This document shows, one piece after another, positions 17,164-27,011 of a stretch of DNA of 64,000 nt. Origin of the DNA: Phytohabitans rumicis (GTDB lineage: Bacteria; Actinomycetota; Actinomycetes; Mycobacteriales; Micromonosporaceae); assembly GCF_011764445.1 (NCBI RefSeq), contig NZ_BLPG01000002.1, forward strand, positions 496,001-560,000, read 5' to 3'. A program made the position numbers and the translations under genes. Each line of letters begins with the position of its first letter. Position 1 is the stretch's first letter. Under the pieces are notes generated by a model. It had not been told where the DNA came from and did no database searches. It was given only the letters and a program-made list of their open reading frames with translations.

Positions 17164-17777
17164 GCCTCGGCGAGCTCGCCCGCCTCGGCGTGGCCACCGT
17201 GTACGAGGCGTCCGGCCGGCAGGGCCTGGTCGACGAGGACTTCATCCGGCTGATCCCGGGCAGCGCGGTGGCCGGCCCGGCCCGGATCGCCCGGTGCGGC
17301 CCGGCGGACAACCGCACCGTCCACGAGGTCGCGGCCCGCACCCGGCCCGGCGACGTCGTGGTGCTCACCATGGACAACCCGGTGCCGGTGGCGCTGATCG
17401 GCGACCTGCTGGCCACCCAGCTCCGGGCCCAGGGCGCCGCCGGGGTGCTGGTCAACGGCGCGGTCCGGGACGCGGACACGCTGCGGGAGCTGGGCCTGCC
17501 GGTGTGGACCCGGTGGGTCCGGGTGCGCGGCGCCGGCAAGACGCACCGCGGCACGGTGGACCGGCCCGCCATCGTGGGCGGCACCGGGATCCGGCCCGGC
17601 GACGTCGTGGTCATGGATGGCGACGGCGTGGTCGTCGTCGCCGCGGACCGGGTCGACGCGGTGCTGGCCGCCAGCCGGGCGCGGGCGGCGAAGGAGGCGA
17701 CGGCCCGCGAGCGGTACCTGGCCGGCGGCCTCTCCTACGACCTGCACGGATTCCGCGCCGAGGACGAAGGTGGGTGA
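17160..17777 (+). CDS. RraA-family aldolase, probable 4-hydroxy-4-methyl/carboxy-2-oxoglutarate aldolase (GalC/LigK-like)
   Basis: The 205-residue protein has the RraA-fold motifs VLVNGAVRDADTLRELGLPV (G-x-x-R-D, substrate Arg and metal Asp) and GDVVVMDGDGVVVV. Family members with these residues cleave 4-carboxy-4-hydroxy-2-oxoadipate to pyruvate and oxaloacetate and can decarboxylate oxaloacetate. Translationally coupled to the GalB-like gene (ATGA overlap). Together they would complete the lower gallate/protocatechuate-4,5 pathway, although no ring-cleaving dioxygenase or tautomerase is present in this window. Confidence 0.75.
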   Translation: MSLGELARLGVATVYEASGRQGLVDEDFIRLIPGSAVAGPARIARCGPADNRTVHEVAARTRPGDVVVLTMDNPVPVALIGDLLATQLRAQGAAGVLVNGAVRDADTLRELGLPVWTRWVRVRGAGKTHRGTVDRPAIVGGTGIRPGDVVVMDGDGVVVVAADRVDAVLAASRARAAKEATARERYLAGGLSYDLHGFRAEDEGG

Positions 17778-17831
17778 ACGCAAGTCCCGCACCGCGCGTA
17801 AGTACGGGTACGGCGCGAGGAGGCACCTGCG

Positions 17832-18518
17832 ATGAAGACGGACACGACGGTGGTCGAGCACGACCAGGTGTGCCTGGTGTCGACGGCCGAGGAGGCGGCG
17901 GCGCTCCCGTCGCTGTCGATCGCGCTGGTCAGCCACGACGGCGCGCAGCCACCGAGCCTGACCCCGCTGCGCCCGCGGGTGACCGGCAACCTGTCCGCCG
18001 TACGCGCCACCGACGACGTGGTCGTCTGCTACAGCGAGCGACCAGCCGCCGACGTCATGCACCTGTACCGGACGCTCGGCCGGGACATGCCGGCCGTGCT
18101 CGTCGCGGCGCGCGAGTTCGACGCGCAGGACGTGGTCGCCGCGTTCGACCACGGCGCGACCAGCTACCTGGTGCTCAGCCAGACGCCGGAGGTCTGCCTG
18201 GTCGGGGCCGCGATCACCACCGCCCGGGGCGAGAGCTGCCTGAGCCCGGTCGCGGCGACCGCCCTGCTGCGGCACGTGTTGCGGGCGCCGTTCGCCGCGT
18301 CGACCGAGCCGCTTTCCTCGGGCGACCTCACGCCCCGCGAGCGGCAAATCATGGAGCTGCTGGTCACCGGCCACACCGTCCTGGAGATAGCCGAGCACTT
18401 CACGCTGACCAGCAAGACGGTCCGCAACAACCTCAGCACCATCTACGCCAAGCTCCAGGTCCGCCGCCAGTCCGAGGCGATCCTGATGTGGCTCGGCTAC
18501 CAACCCCAGTCAGCCTGA
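17832..18518 (+). CDS. LuxR/NarL-type transcriptional regulator with degenerate receiver
   Basis: The 228-residue protein has an N-terminal ~150-residue domain with receiver-like strands (SIALVSHDG, DVVVCYSER, AVLVAAREF) but no clear phospho-acceptor Asp/DD pair, and a C-terminal LuxR helix-turn-helix (about 165-225: LTPRERQIMELLVTGHTVLE, FTLTSKTVRNNLSTIYAKL). It probably senses something other than a kinase. GAGGAGG lies 9 bases before the ATG. Its position 54 bases after the aldolase gene makes it a candidate regulator of that operon. Confidence 0.75.
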   Translation: MKTDTTVVEHDQVCLVSTAEEAAALPSLSIALVSHDGAQPPSLTPLRPRVTGNLSAVRATDDVVVCYSERPAADVMHLYRTLGRDMPAVLVAAREFDAQDVVAAFDHGATSYLVLSQTPEVCLVGAAITTARGESCLSPVAATALLRHVLRAPFAASTEPLSSGDLTPRERQIMELLVTGHTVLEIAEHFTLTSKTVRNNLSTIYAKLQVRRQSEAILMWLGYQPQSA

Positions 18519-18568
18519 CCTCCCGGCCACGTGACCGGCGGGTACGCTGCGGGCGAGGTGAGGCTCGC

Positions 18569-19404
18569 ATGGCTGACAGGGCACTGGTTCTTGGCGGGGC
18601 GGCGTCACCGGGGTGGCGTGGGAGCTGGGTGTCCTGACCGGTCTCGCCGACGCCGGCGTCGACCTGGTGGCCGCCGACCTGTTCGTGGGCACGTCCGCCG
18701 GCTCGGTCGTCGCCGCGCAGGTCACCTCCGGGGTGCCCCTCGCGGAGCTGTACGACCTCCAGCTGGCCCCACCGCGGTCGGAGGTCGCGGCGCGGATCGG
18801 CGTGCGGACCCTCGCCGGCTGGGGGCTGGCGATGCTGCGTACCCGTGATGGGCGCTCCTTCCGGCGCCGTGTCGGCCGGGCGGCGCTGGCCGCGCGCACG
18901 ATGCCCGAGGCCGAACGGCGGGCCGTCATCGCTAGCCGGCTGCGCGCGGACGCCTGGCCGGCGGCCCGGCTGCTGGTGACCGCGGTCGACACCGCGACCG
19001 GCGAGTTCGAGGTCTTCGACCGGGACGCGGGCGTCGACCTGCTCGACGCGGTCGGGGCGAGCTGCGCCGTGCCCGGGGTGTGGCCGCCGGTCACCATCGA
19101 CGGCCGGCGGTTCATGGACGGCGGCATGCGGTCGCCGACCAACGCGGACCTGGCCCGGGGCGCGCGGCGGATCGTCGTCATCGCGCCGACCAGCACCGGC
19201 GGTGGCGCGTTCGGCCGCCTGTCCGACGAGGTGGCCGCCCTGCGCCGGACCGGCCAGGTGGTCGTCGTCCGGCCGGATCGGGCCGCCCGCCGGGCGATCG
19301 GCCGCAACGTGCTGGACCCGGCCCGCCGGGCACCGGCGGCACGGGCCGGGCGCGCCCAAGCGGCCGCCGTCGCCGCGGCCGTCGCCGAGATCTGGAACAG
19401 CTGA
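18569..19404 (+). CDS. Patatin-like phospholipase (frame broken by one missing base)
   Basis: The start ATG at 18569 reads MADRALVLGG; adding one G to the G4 run at 18596-18599 continues GGVTGVAWELGVLTGL, restoring the oxyanion-hole motif GGGGVTG of patatins. The rest (278 residues total) carries the nucleophile FVGTSAGSVVA (G-x-S-x-G) and the catalytic Asp in FMDGGM (D-G-G). It should hydrolyse acyl esters of lipids in the cytoplasm or at the membrane. As deposited, the first ~10 codons and the rest are in different frames. Confidence 0.8.
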
Positions 19405-19482
19405 CGGCTCTCACACGCGCTGTCACACGGTTGGGCGGTTTCCTTGCCTTCGAGCCGCCGCCGGCGGCGTGAGGGGACAGTT

Positions 19483-20298
19483 ATGACGAGCACGGCGATC
19501 GACTTCGAGTCGATCAAAAATAAGCAGCGGGCGGGCTGGGAGACCGGCGACTACCCGCGGGTCGGCAACACCCTGCAGATCATCGCCGAGCTGCTGGTGG
19601 AGGCCGCGGACGTACGGGCCGGCCAGCGGGTGCTGGACGTAGCCAGCGGGCAGGGCAACGCGGCGCTGGCGGCCGCCCGCCGGTTCGCCGAGGCGACCGG
19701 CGTGGACTACGCCACGAACCTGCTCGCGCAGGGGCGGGACCGGGCCGCCGCCGAGTACCTGCCGGTGACGTTCACCGAGGGTGACGCGGAGCAGCTGCCG
19801 TTCCCGGACGCGTCGTTCGACCTGGTGCTGAGCACGGTGGGCGTGATGTTCGCCCCGGACCAGCAACGGGCCGCGGACGAGCTGGTCCGGGTCACCGCCC
19901 CGGGCGGCAAGATCGCGCTGGCGAGCTGGACGCCGGCCGGCATGGTGGGCCACCTGTTCAAGACCGTCGGCACCTGGGCGCCGCCGCCGGCCGGCGTACG
20001 GCCACCGACCTTGTGGGGGACGCCGGAACGCCTGACCGAGCTCTTCGGCGACCGGGTCGACTGGGTCAGCCTCACCAAGCGCGAGTACGTCTTCCGGTAC
20101 CACTCACCCGCCCACTTCTCCCAGTGGTTCCGGGAGTTCTACGGGCCGATCACCAAGCTGTCCGGCACCCTGTCCGGCGCCGACACCGAGCGCTTCGCCG
20201 ACGACCTGGCCGACGTCGCCCGGCAGTTCAACCGGGCCGACGACGGCACCGTCGCCGCACCCTCGGAGTACCTCGAAGCGATCGGGGTACGGCGCTAG
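19483..20298 (+). CDS. Class I SAM-dependent methyltransferase
   Basis: The 271-residue protein has a Methyltransf_11/25 core: motif I VLDVASGQGNAALAAA, acidic loop GVDYATNLL, motif II EGDAEQLPFPDASFDLVLS, and motif III VTAPGGKIALASW. The acceptor is unknown; the family methylates small metabolites. The ATG at 19483 is preceded by GAGGGG. The regulator gene at 20301 starts two bases after the stop, so the two form an operon. Confidence 0.85.
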   Translation: MTSTAIDFESIKNKQRAGWETGDYPRVGNTLQIIAELLVEAADVRAGQRVLDVASGQGNAALAAARRFAEATGVDYATNLLAQGRDRAAAEYLPVTFTEGDAEQLPFPDASFDLVLSTVGVMFAPDQQRAADELVRVTAPGGKIALASWTPAGMVGHLFKTVGTWAPPPAGVRPPTLWGTPERLTELFGDRVDWVSLTKREYVFRYHSPAHFSQWFREFYGPITKLSGTLSGADTERFADDLADVARQFNRADDGTVAAPSEYLEAIGVRR

Positions 20299-20300
20299 TC

Positions 20301-22117
20301 ATGAAACTGGCGCGGCATGACCACATGGTGACGATCCGGCTGCTCGGGCCGCCCACCATCGAGCGGGACGGCGAGCCGGTCCGCCCGCCTCGGGGCGCAA
20401 GGCGTGGGCGCTGCTGGCGTACCTGCTGCTGGCGGAACGGGCGCCGAGCCGCAAGCACCTGGCGGAGCTGTTCTTCGCCGAGGCCGACGACCCGCTGGGC
20501 GCGGTGCGGTGGACGCTCGCCGAGCTGCGCCGGGCCCTGACGCTGCCCGGCGCGTTCCAGGGTGACCCGGTGGCGGCGGCGCTCGGCGCCGGCGTGGTCG
20601 TCGACGCGCTGTGGGCGACCGGCGCGGACGCCATCGCCGGGCCGGCCGGCGAGGCGGGCGGCGAGCTGCTGGAGGGGGTGCAGCTGCCGTCCTGCCTGGA
20701 GTTCGAGTCGTGGCTGCTGGTGGCGCGGCACCGGGTGTCCGCGGCGGTCGAGGCCCGACTGCGGCAGGAGGCGGTCACGCTGCTCGCGGCCGGAGACGCG
20801 GACCAGGCGATCGGGTACGCCTCCCGCGCCGTCGCCCACAACCCGCTCGACGAGGGCAACCACGAGCTGCTGGTGCGCTGCCTCGCGGTCAGCGGCGACC
20901 AGGCGGCGGCGCTGCGGCAGGTCGAGGTCTGCGCCGACCTGCTGCGCCGGGAGCTGGGCATGGACCCGTCCCCCGCGCTGCGGGAGGCGGCCACCGCCGG
21001 CCCCGGCTCGGCGATGGCGTCCCCGCTGGGCGGCCGGGCGGCGGCCGTCAGCCAGCTCGACGCGGGCCGCGCCGCGATCGCCGCCGGCGCCGTGGACGCC
21101 GGCATGCAATGCCTGCGGCGGGCGGTCACCGAGGCGGCGCACTGCCGCGACGACGCGCTGCGGGCCCGGGCGCTGGCCACCCTGGGCGGCGCGCTGGTGC
21201 ACGCCGTCCGGGGCCGCGACAACGAGGGCGCGGTGGTGCTGGAGGAGGCGATCCAGCTGGCCGGGCGGGCCGGTGACCGGGCCACGGCGGTCACCGCCCA
21301 CCGCGAGCTCGGCTTCGTCGAGGTGCAGGCCGGCCGGCGCCGCACCGCCGACGCCTGGCTGGCCAAGGCGCAGGCGATCGCCGAGACCGACGCGGAGCTG
21401 GCCGCCATCTTCGGCGTACGCGGCATGAACGCCTCCGACGCCGGCGACTACCCGGCGGCGTTCGGGCATCTGGGTGAGTCGGTCGAGCGGGCCGCCGCCT
21501 GCGGCGACCACCGGCAGCGGGCGTGGTCGCTGTCGCTGCTGGCCCGCGCGTACCTGCTGCGCGGCGAGCGCGGCGAGGCCGCCCGCGCCGTGGGCGCCTC
21601 GCTGGAGCTGGTGCACGAGCAGCGGTGGCTGGCGTTCCTGCCGTGGCCGCAGTCGCTGCGCGCCGAGCTCGACCTGGACGCCGGCGACGTGGACGGCGCC
21701 GCCGACGGGCTGGCGCACGCCTGGGCGCTGGCCTGCCAGCTCGGCGACCCGTGCTGGGAGGGCATGGCCGCCCGCGGCCTCGGCCGGCTGCACGCCGCCC
21801 GCGCCGACGCGCCCGGCGCCACGCAGTGGCTCGGCGAGGCGTCCCGGCGGTGCAGCCGGGTGCCCGACCGGTACCAGTGGGTGCACGGGTACGTCCTGGA
21901 CGCCGCGATCGGCGCCGCCCTGGACCAGGACCAGCCGGACCGGGCCCGGCCGCTGCTCGACGCGCTGGCCGCCCTGGCCGCCCGCTGCGACATGCGCGAA
22001 CTGGTCGTCCGCGCCCACCTGCACCGGGCCCGCCTCGGCGACCCGACGGCCCGCGCCTCGGCCCGCCTGCTCGCCGCCGGCGTCGACAACCCCGCCCTCC
22101 ACGACCTCCTGACCTAG
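20301..22117 (+). CDS. BTAD/SARP-like transcriptional regulator with TPR repeats (frame broken by one missing base)
   Basis: The frame starting at 20301 reads ...MVTIRLLGPPTIERDGEPVR and stays in register with the long downstream frame (RKAWALLAYLLLAERAPSR, HLAELFFAEADDPLGAVRW) only if one G is added to the G4 run at 20392-20395. The complete product is ~605 residues: an OmpR-like winged helix (1-~95), a bacterial transcriptional activation domain (about 120-230, with SRAVAHNPLDEGNHELLVRC) and a C-terminal array of TPR helices (about 240-600). No NB-ARC domain. Such regulators control specialised metabolism or catabolic operons. It is likely co-transcribed with the methyltransferase. The ATG at 20325 is an alternative start. 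Confidence 0.8.
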
Positions 22118-22134
22118 GGGTCGGGGTGGTTGGG

Positions 22135-22323
22135 TTACAGCAGGGACGGGGCTCGGTCGGGGACCTGGACGTCGTCGCCGTGGGCGCACACGCAGACGCC
22201 CAGCTCGGCGACCAGCCTCGCGCGGATCGGGGTGTACTCGTTCTTGTGCAGGGCGGGCAGCGGGCGCCCGCACTGGTCGCAAAGGCGGACACCGAGGTCG
22301 GTACCGGCACGGATGTCAGTCAT
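22135..22323 (-). CDS. Small Cys-containing hypothetical protein
   Basis: A 62-residue protein with a CDQCGRPLPALH knuckle and a second Cys pair (CVCAHGDD), possibly a small zinc-binding fold. I chose the ATG at 22323 because AGGAGG stands 6 bases upstream; the frame is open 90 bases further but without a ribosome site. Convergent with the BTAD regulator and upstream of nothing on its strand. Function unknown. Confidence 0.6.
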   Translation of the reverse strand: MTDIRAGTDLGVRLCDQCGRPLPALHKNEYTPIRARLVAELGVCVCAHGDDVQVPDRAPSLL

Positions 22324-22405
22324 CGTGGCCTCCTCGTGGGGTATCCGTCCACGATTACCCTCCGCACGTCGACCGTGCCAGTCCGTGGAACACAGGTGAG
22401 GCAGC

Positions 22406-23062
22406 TCACCCACCGCCGGGGGATCCCAGATACCGCAGGACCGCGAGCACCCGACGGTGGTCGGCCGGCGAGGGTGGCAGCAGGAGCTTGGCGAAGATGC
22501 TCGTGACGTACTTCTCCACCGAGGCGTAGCTGAGGTGGAGGCTGCCGGCGATCGCCGTGTTGGAGCGGCCCTCGGCCATCAGGGCGAGCACGTGCCGTTC
22601 CCGTTCGGTCAGCGTCGCCAGGCCGACGGTGCGGCGGCTGGCGCCGATGACCTGGCTGACCACGTCGGGGTCGAGGACGATCTCGCCGCTCGCGACGCGG
22701 TGCACCGCCGCGACGAAGTCGGACACGTCGGCGACCCGGTCCTTGAGGAGGTAGCCGACGCCCGCGGCCGGTCCGGCGAGCAGCTGGGTCGCGTAGTGCG
22801 TCTCGACATACTGGGACAGGACCAGGATCGCGACGGCCGGGTGGTCACGCCGGATCGCCAGCGCGGCGCGCAGCCCTTCGTCGGTGTACGTCGGGGGCAT
22901 CCGCACGTCGATCACGGCGACGTCGGGTGGCTCGGCGGCGACGGCCGCCAGGAGGGAGTCGGCGTCGCTGACGGCGGCGACGACCTGGTGGCCGCGCCGC
23001 TGGAGCAGGTGGGTCAGCCCGTCGCGGAGCAGCGCGGAGTCCTCGGCGACGACGACGCGCAT
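22406..23062 (-). CDS. NarL/FixJ-type response regulator
   Basis: The 218-residue protein has a full receiver domain (AEDSALLRDG acidic pair, VAVIDVRMPPTYTDEG phospho-Asp, VLSQYVE, GYLLKDRV with the conserved Lys) and a LuxR helix-turn-helix (LTERERHVLALMAEGRSNTA, LSYASVEKYVTSIFAKL). Its ATG overlaps the stop of the kinase gene (TGATG), so the pair is translationally coupled. The target is unknown; the divergent secreted hydrolase gene at 24368 is a candidate. Confidence 0.93.
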   Translation of the reverse strand: MRVVVAEDSALLRDGLTHLLQRRGHQVVAAVSDADSLLAAVAAEPPDVAVIDVRMPPTYTDEGLRAALAIRRDHPAVAILVLSQYVETHYATQLLAGPAAGVGYLLKDRVADVSDFVAAVHRVASGEIVLDPDVVSQVIGASRRTVGLATLTERERHVLALMAEGRSNTAIAGSLHLSYASVEKYVTSIFAKLLLPPSPADHRRVLAVLRYLGSPGGG

Positions 23063-24264
23063 CAGGCGTGCACCGGAACGTCGACGCTGACCGTGGTGGG
23101 GCCGCCGCCGGGGCTGGTCAGGGTGAGGGTGCCGTCGACGGTGCCGATCCGTTCGGTGAGGCCGGACAGGCCCGGTCCGGGGCGGGCGCCGCCGATCCCG
23201 TCGTCGCGGACGGTGAGCCGCAGCCAGCCCGGCCTGGGTACGGCCAGCACGAGGGTGACCTGCCGCGCACGGCTGTGCTTGGCCGCGTTGGCGAGCAGTT
23301 CGGCCGCGCTGAAGTACAGGATGACCTCGATCGCCGGTGACGGGCGTTCGGCCAGGGCGACCCGCGCGTGGACCGGGACCGCGCTGCGGGCGGCCAGCGA
23401 CTCGATGGCCGGCTGGATGCCGCTGTCGAGGACCGGTGGATAGACCCCGCGGGCCAGGTCGCGCAGCTCGACGATGGCCCGCTTGGCGCCGGCGTGCGCG
23501 GTGTCCAGCAGGGCGAGGGCGGCCGGGGCGTCGCCGTCCGCGAGCTCCTCCCGCGCCAGGCCCAGGTGCATGGCGAGCGCGACGAGCTGGGCCTGGGCGC
23601 CGTCGTGCAGGTCGCGTTCGATGCGGCGCAGCCGGGCGGTGGCGTCGTCGACGGCGGCGGTGCGGCTGCGCCGCAGGCGGCTGGCTCGGGTCGGCCCGAG
23701 CAGCGAGCGCAACAGCCAACCGTCGAGCGCGGTCACGGCGGCGGTGGCCCGCGGCGCCGCGGCGAGCAGGCCGACGCCGACCAGCGCGAGGATCAGCAGC
23801 CGCGGCCAGGTGTCGAGCCCGAGGCCGCCGAGGGAGAACAGGTCGGCCGGGCGCCAGATCGGCGCGGTCACGAAGACCAGTCCGTACCCCCAGAACAGCA
23901 GGATCGTGGCCAGCCCCAGCAGGCCGTGCGGCAGCTTCAGCAACAGATACAGCGCAGCCCGCCACGCGTCGGCGTCGGTGAGGCGGGCACGGACCCAGCC
24001 GATCAGGCCGGGCCGGAGTACGGGCGGCGATGGCGGCGGCGTGACGTGGACATCGAGCAGCCGCCCGGCGAGGCGGACATGCACCCGGCCGAGGCGGCGC
24101 GCGCCGGCCAGCCCGGTGGCGAGCACCGGCAGGCCGACCAGCGTGACCAGCAGCACGCCGGCGGCGGCGATGACCACGTACAGGTAGCCGAAGCCCAGCA
24201 CGCCCAGCGGCGCGCCGAGCACCAGGTGGAGCAGCCGTCCCCGCACCGGTCCAGCGTGCCGCAC
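23062..24264 (-). CDS. Sensor histidine kinase (HisKA_3, NarL partner)
   Basis: The ~400-residue protein has an N-terminal membrane 'putative sensor' domain with about four hydrophobic segments (LHLVLGAPLGVLGFGYLYVV; LLVTLVGLPVLATGLA; LPHGLLGLATILLFWGYGLV; LLILALVGVGLLAAA), a HisKA_3 dimerisation helix with the phospho-accepting His in IERDLHDGAQAQLVALAM, and an HATPase_c domain (ELLANAAKHSRA, VRDDGIGGA, GLSGLTERI). The frame is open to 24369, but residues 1-35 look non-coding (Arg/Ser-rich), so I prefer the GTG at 24264; another GTG at 24246 is possible. Confidence 0.88.
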   Translation of the reverse strand: MRHAGPVRGRLLHLVLGAPLGVLGFGYLYVVIAAAGVLLVTLVGLPVLATGLAGARRLGRVHVRLAGRLLDVHVTPPPSPPVLRPGLIGWVRARLTDADAWRAALYLLLKLPHGLLGLATILLFWGYGLVFVTAPIWRPADLFSLGGLGLDTWPRLLILALVGVGLLAAAPRATAAVTALDGWLLRSLLGPTRASRLRRSRTAAVDDATARLRRIERDLHDGAQAQLVALAMHLGLAREELADGDAPAALALLDTAHAGAKRAIVELRDLARGVYPPVLDSGIQPAIESLAARSAVPVHARVALAERPSPAIEVILYFSAAELLANAAKHSRARQVTLVLAVPRPGWLRLTVRDDGIGGARPGPGLSGLTERIGTVDGTLTLTSPGGGPTTVSVDVPVHA

Positions 24265-24367
24265 GCCAGCCGGGTGGCGGTACCGGGATATCCCGAAAGG
24301 ACATCCCGAACCCGAGTCTCGGGTCGACCGGCTACCGGCGCGACCGTCCACTCGCGACCGTACTGCC

Positions 24368-25905
24368 ATGACCGAATCACGCTATGCCGTCGCCGCCGTG
24401 GTCGCTCTGGCCACGTTCGTCACGGCGGGAGTCCACATCGCACACGCCGAGGTACGACCGGAGCGGATCGCCTGGCACGAGTGCCGGACCGGCCCGGAGG
24501 ACGAGTACGGGGCGCAGCTGGACGCGGCCGGCGTCCGGTGCGGCGAGGTCACCGTGCCGCTGGACTACACGAGGCCGGCCGGGCGCACGATCACGGTGGC
24601 GGTCGCCCGGCGTACGGCGACCGATCCGGTGCGCCGGGTCGGGACGCTGGTGGTCAACACCGGCGGGCCTGGCGAGTCGCTGTCCGGGTGACCTGGCTGG
24701 TGCAAGGCATGCCGCCCTGGGTGCCGGGCGGCGCGCCCCAGGTCGCCGCCCGCTTCGACCTGGTGGCGATCGACCCGCGTTTCCACGGGCGCAGCACCCC
24801 GCTGGAGTGCGGCTGGCCGACCGCGACCGCCCAGAGCGCCGCCTGGGTGGGGCCGGATCGGCGCAGCTTCGAGGTGAGCGTGGCCCGCAACCGGGACCTG
24901 GCGAGCCGGTGCGCCGGGCAGGCGGCGCTCCTGCCGTACGCGTCGACCCGGAACGTGGCCCGCGACCTGGACGCGGTCCGCGCGGCCCTCGGCGAGCCGG
25001 CGGTGTCCTTTGTGGGCTGGTCGTGGGGCAGCTATCTGGGCGCGGTCTACGCGCAGCTGTTTCCCGGTCGGGTGGACCGGTTGGTGCTCGACAGCGCGGT
25101 GAACCCGGACACCTACGGTCCGGATGCCAGCGGCGCGGACTGGCCGGCGCAGATGGCGGAGCAGCGCAACTGGGCGCGCTGGGCGGCCGGGCACGACGAC
25201 CGGTACCACCTGGGCGGCACCACGGCGCAGGCGCTGGCGTCCCTGGACGTCATCCGCCGGGCCGCCGACCGCGGCCGGACCCTGCGGGTCGGCCGGCACC
25301 GCCTCGACCCCAACGCGATCCGCCGGATCGTCCTCGGCACCGACACCGAGCAGATGTACGCCCAGTGGGGCCACCTGATGCGGCTGTTCTACGACGCGGC
25401 CCGCGGCGTGCCGGTGACGCCCACGGCGGAGCAGGACGCGATGTTCGACTGGGTCTCCTCGACCGAGGTGGCCGCCGGGGCGAGCGCGTTCGCCGCGAGC
25501 CTGTGCGCCGACCGGGCGGCCCGGTCCCGCGACCCCGAGGTCTACTACCGCGACATCCAGGCCCACCGGGCCGCCGAGCCGATGTACGGGCCGGCCAACC
25601 GCAACGTGACCTCGTGCACGTTCTGGCCCACCGAGCCCGCCGAGCCGCCCACAACGATCGGCACCACGGTGCCCGCGCTGATCGTCGGCGCGACCGGCGA
25701 CCCGACCACCCCGTACGCCGGCCAGCTCGTGATGCGCCGGGCGATGGCCGGTGCCCGCCTGGTGACGCTGCGCGGCGCGTACCGGCATGGGGTGTATCTG
25801 TTCGACGGCGACGCCTGCGTCGACGGCGCGGTGAACCGCTACCTGCTCGACGGCGCCCTGCCACCGGCGGACATCACCTGCGCTCGGACCAGCCCGAAGC
25901 CCTGA
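24368..25905 (+). CDS. Secreted TAP-like alpha/beta hydrolase (tripeptidyl-aminopeptidase type; frame broken by one missing base)
   Basis: The first frame (ATG 24368) gives a signal peptide (residues 1-~28) and the start of the hydrolase fold (VPLDYTRPAGRTITVAVAR, LVVNTGGPGESLSG) and then hits a stop; adding one G to the GGG at 24686-24688 continues VTWLVQGMPP. The complete ~512-residue protein has the nucleophile in FVGWSWGSYLGA (G-x-S-x-G), the oxyanion NTGGPG motif, and a C-terminal TAP-like domain (PALIVGATGDPTTPYAGQLV acid, YRHGVYLF catalytic His). Relatives in Streptomyces (SlpD/E type) are exported tripeptidyl aminopeptidases. Divergent from the two-component system across ~100 bp. Confidence 0.82.
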
Positions 25906-25909
25906 CCAC

Positions 25910-26953
25910 CTACCCGACGCGGGGGCGGACCGAGTCCCGTACCACCAGGTGGGTGCCGAGGATGACGTGCGGCAGCGTGCCGCCGTGCGCCTCGTGCTCC
26001 AGCGCGAGGCGTACGGCGGTGCGCCCGGCCTCCTCGTGGGGCAGGTGCACGGTGGTCAGGTTGAGGTCGAGCGACGGCTGCAGGTCGTCGAAGCCCACCA
26101 TGGACACGTCGTCGGGCACCCGCAGGCCGTGCTCGGCCAGCGCGCGGCGCGCCCCGCCGGCGACGAGGTCGTTGAGGGCGAACACCGCGGTGAAGTCCGG
26201 GGCGCCGGCGGCCAGCCGCTCCTTCATCATCCGGTAGCCCTCGTGCCACTCCATCGTGCCGTCGCGCTCCAGGCCCGGGTCGTGCGGCACGCGGTGGGCG
26301 GCCAGCGCCCGCCGGTACCCGGAGAGCCGGCCCTCGGCCGTGAGGTAGCCGGGGCGGCGACCCAGGCACAGGATCCGCTCGTGCCCGGCGGACAGCAGGT
26401 GGCTGGTGGCCGCGAACGCGCCCCCGGCGTTGTCGTACTCCACCACGACGGCCGGCACCTCGGGGCCGAGCGGCGGGCGCCCGCACAGCACCAGCCGGGA
26501 GCCGATCGCGGCCAGTGAGTGCGCGTACTGGCCCATCCGCTCGCGGTACTTCTCGTCGGCTATCACGTTGCCGACCAGGATGACCGCCTCGGCGTGCTGC
26601 TCCCGCATGAACTTGACCATGGCCAGCTCGCGCTCCGGGTCGCCGCCGGTGGTGCCGATCAGGCAGAGCCGGCCCTGCGCCGCCGCCTGGGTCTCCACGC
26701 CCTGGGCGACGCTGGCGTACGCCGGGGAGACGACCGAGTTGAGCACGATGGCGACGCTCTTGCTCGGCGTGCCGGCCAGCGCCCGGGCGTGGGCGTTGGC
26801 CACGTAGTCCAGGTCCTTGACGGCGCGCATGACCCGGGCCCGGGTGGCCGGCGCGGCCGGGTAGCTGCCGGTCAGGATCCGGGACACGGTCGCGACGGAC
26901 ACGCCGGCCCGGTCGGCCACCTCGCGGATCGTCGCGCGCCGCGCCATCGTCAT
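25910..26953 (-). CDS. LacI-family transcriptional repressor
   Basis: The 347-residue protein has the LacI helix-turn-helix and hinge (ATIREVADRAGVSVATVSRI, YVANAHARALAG) and a periplasmic-binding-type effector domain (VAIVLNSVVSPAYASVAQGV, VFALNDLVAGGARRAL, VPDDVSMVGFDDL). AGGA precedes the first ATG; the ATG two codons on is an alternative. It sits directly downstream of the DUF2264 gene and next to the rhamnogalacturonan lyases. A motif in its leader recurs before the PL26-like gene, so it probably controls the cluster and itself, with a rhamnose- or galacturonate-containing sugar as inducer (inference). Confidence 0.92.
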   Translation of the reverse strand: MTMARRATIREVADRAGVSVATVSRILTGSYPAAPATRARVMRAVKDLDYVANAHARALAGTPSKSVAIVLNSVVSPAYASVAQGVETQAAAQGRLCLIGTTGGDPERELAMVKFMREQHAEAVILVGNVIADEKYRERMGQYAHSLAAIGSRLVLCGRPPLGPEVPAVVVEYDNAGGAFAATSHLLSAGHERILCLGRRPGYLTAEGRLSGYRRALAAHRVPHDPGLERDGTMEWHEGYRMMKERLAAGAPDFTAVFALNDLVAGGARRALAEHGLRVPDDVSMVGFDDLQPSLDLNLTTVHLPHEEAGRTAVRLALEHEAHGGTLPHVILGTHLVVRDSVRPRVG

Positions 26954-26982
26954 CCCGTTCCTGTTCCCGCGGGCCAGTTTCG

Positions 26983-26994
26983 GAAAACGGTTAC
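26983..26994 (-). promoter_or_regulatory. LacI-type operator candidate in the LacI gene leader
   Basis: On the minus strand GTAACCGTTTTC, with the central CG typical of LacI-family sites. It matches 29035-29046 in 11 of 12 positions. Confidence 0.5.
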
Positions 26995-27011
26995 AGAAAC
27001 AGATGGTGGTG

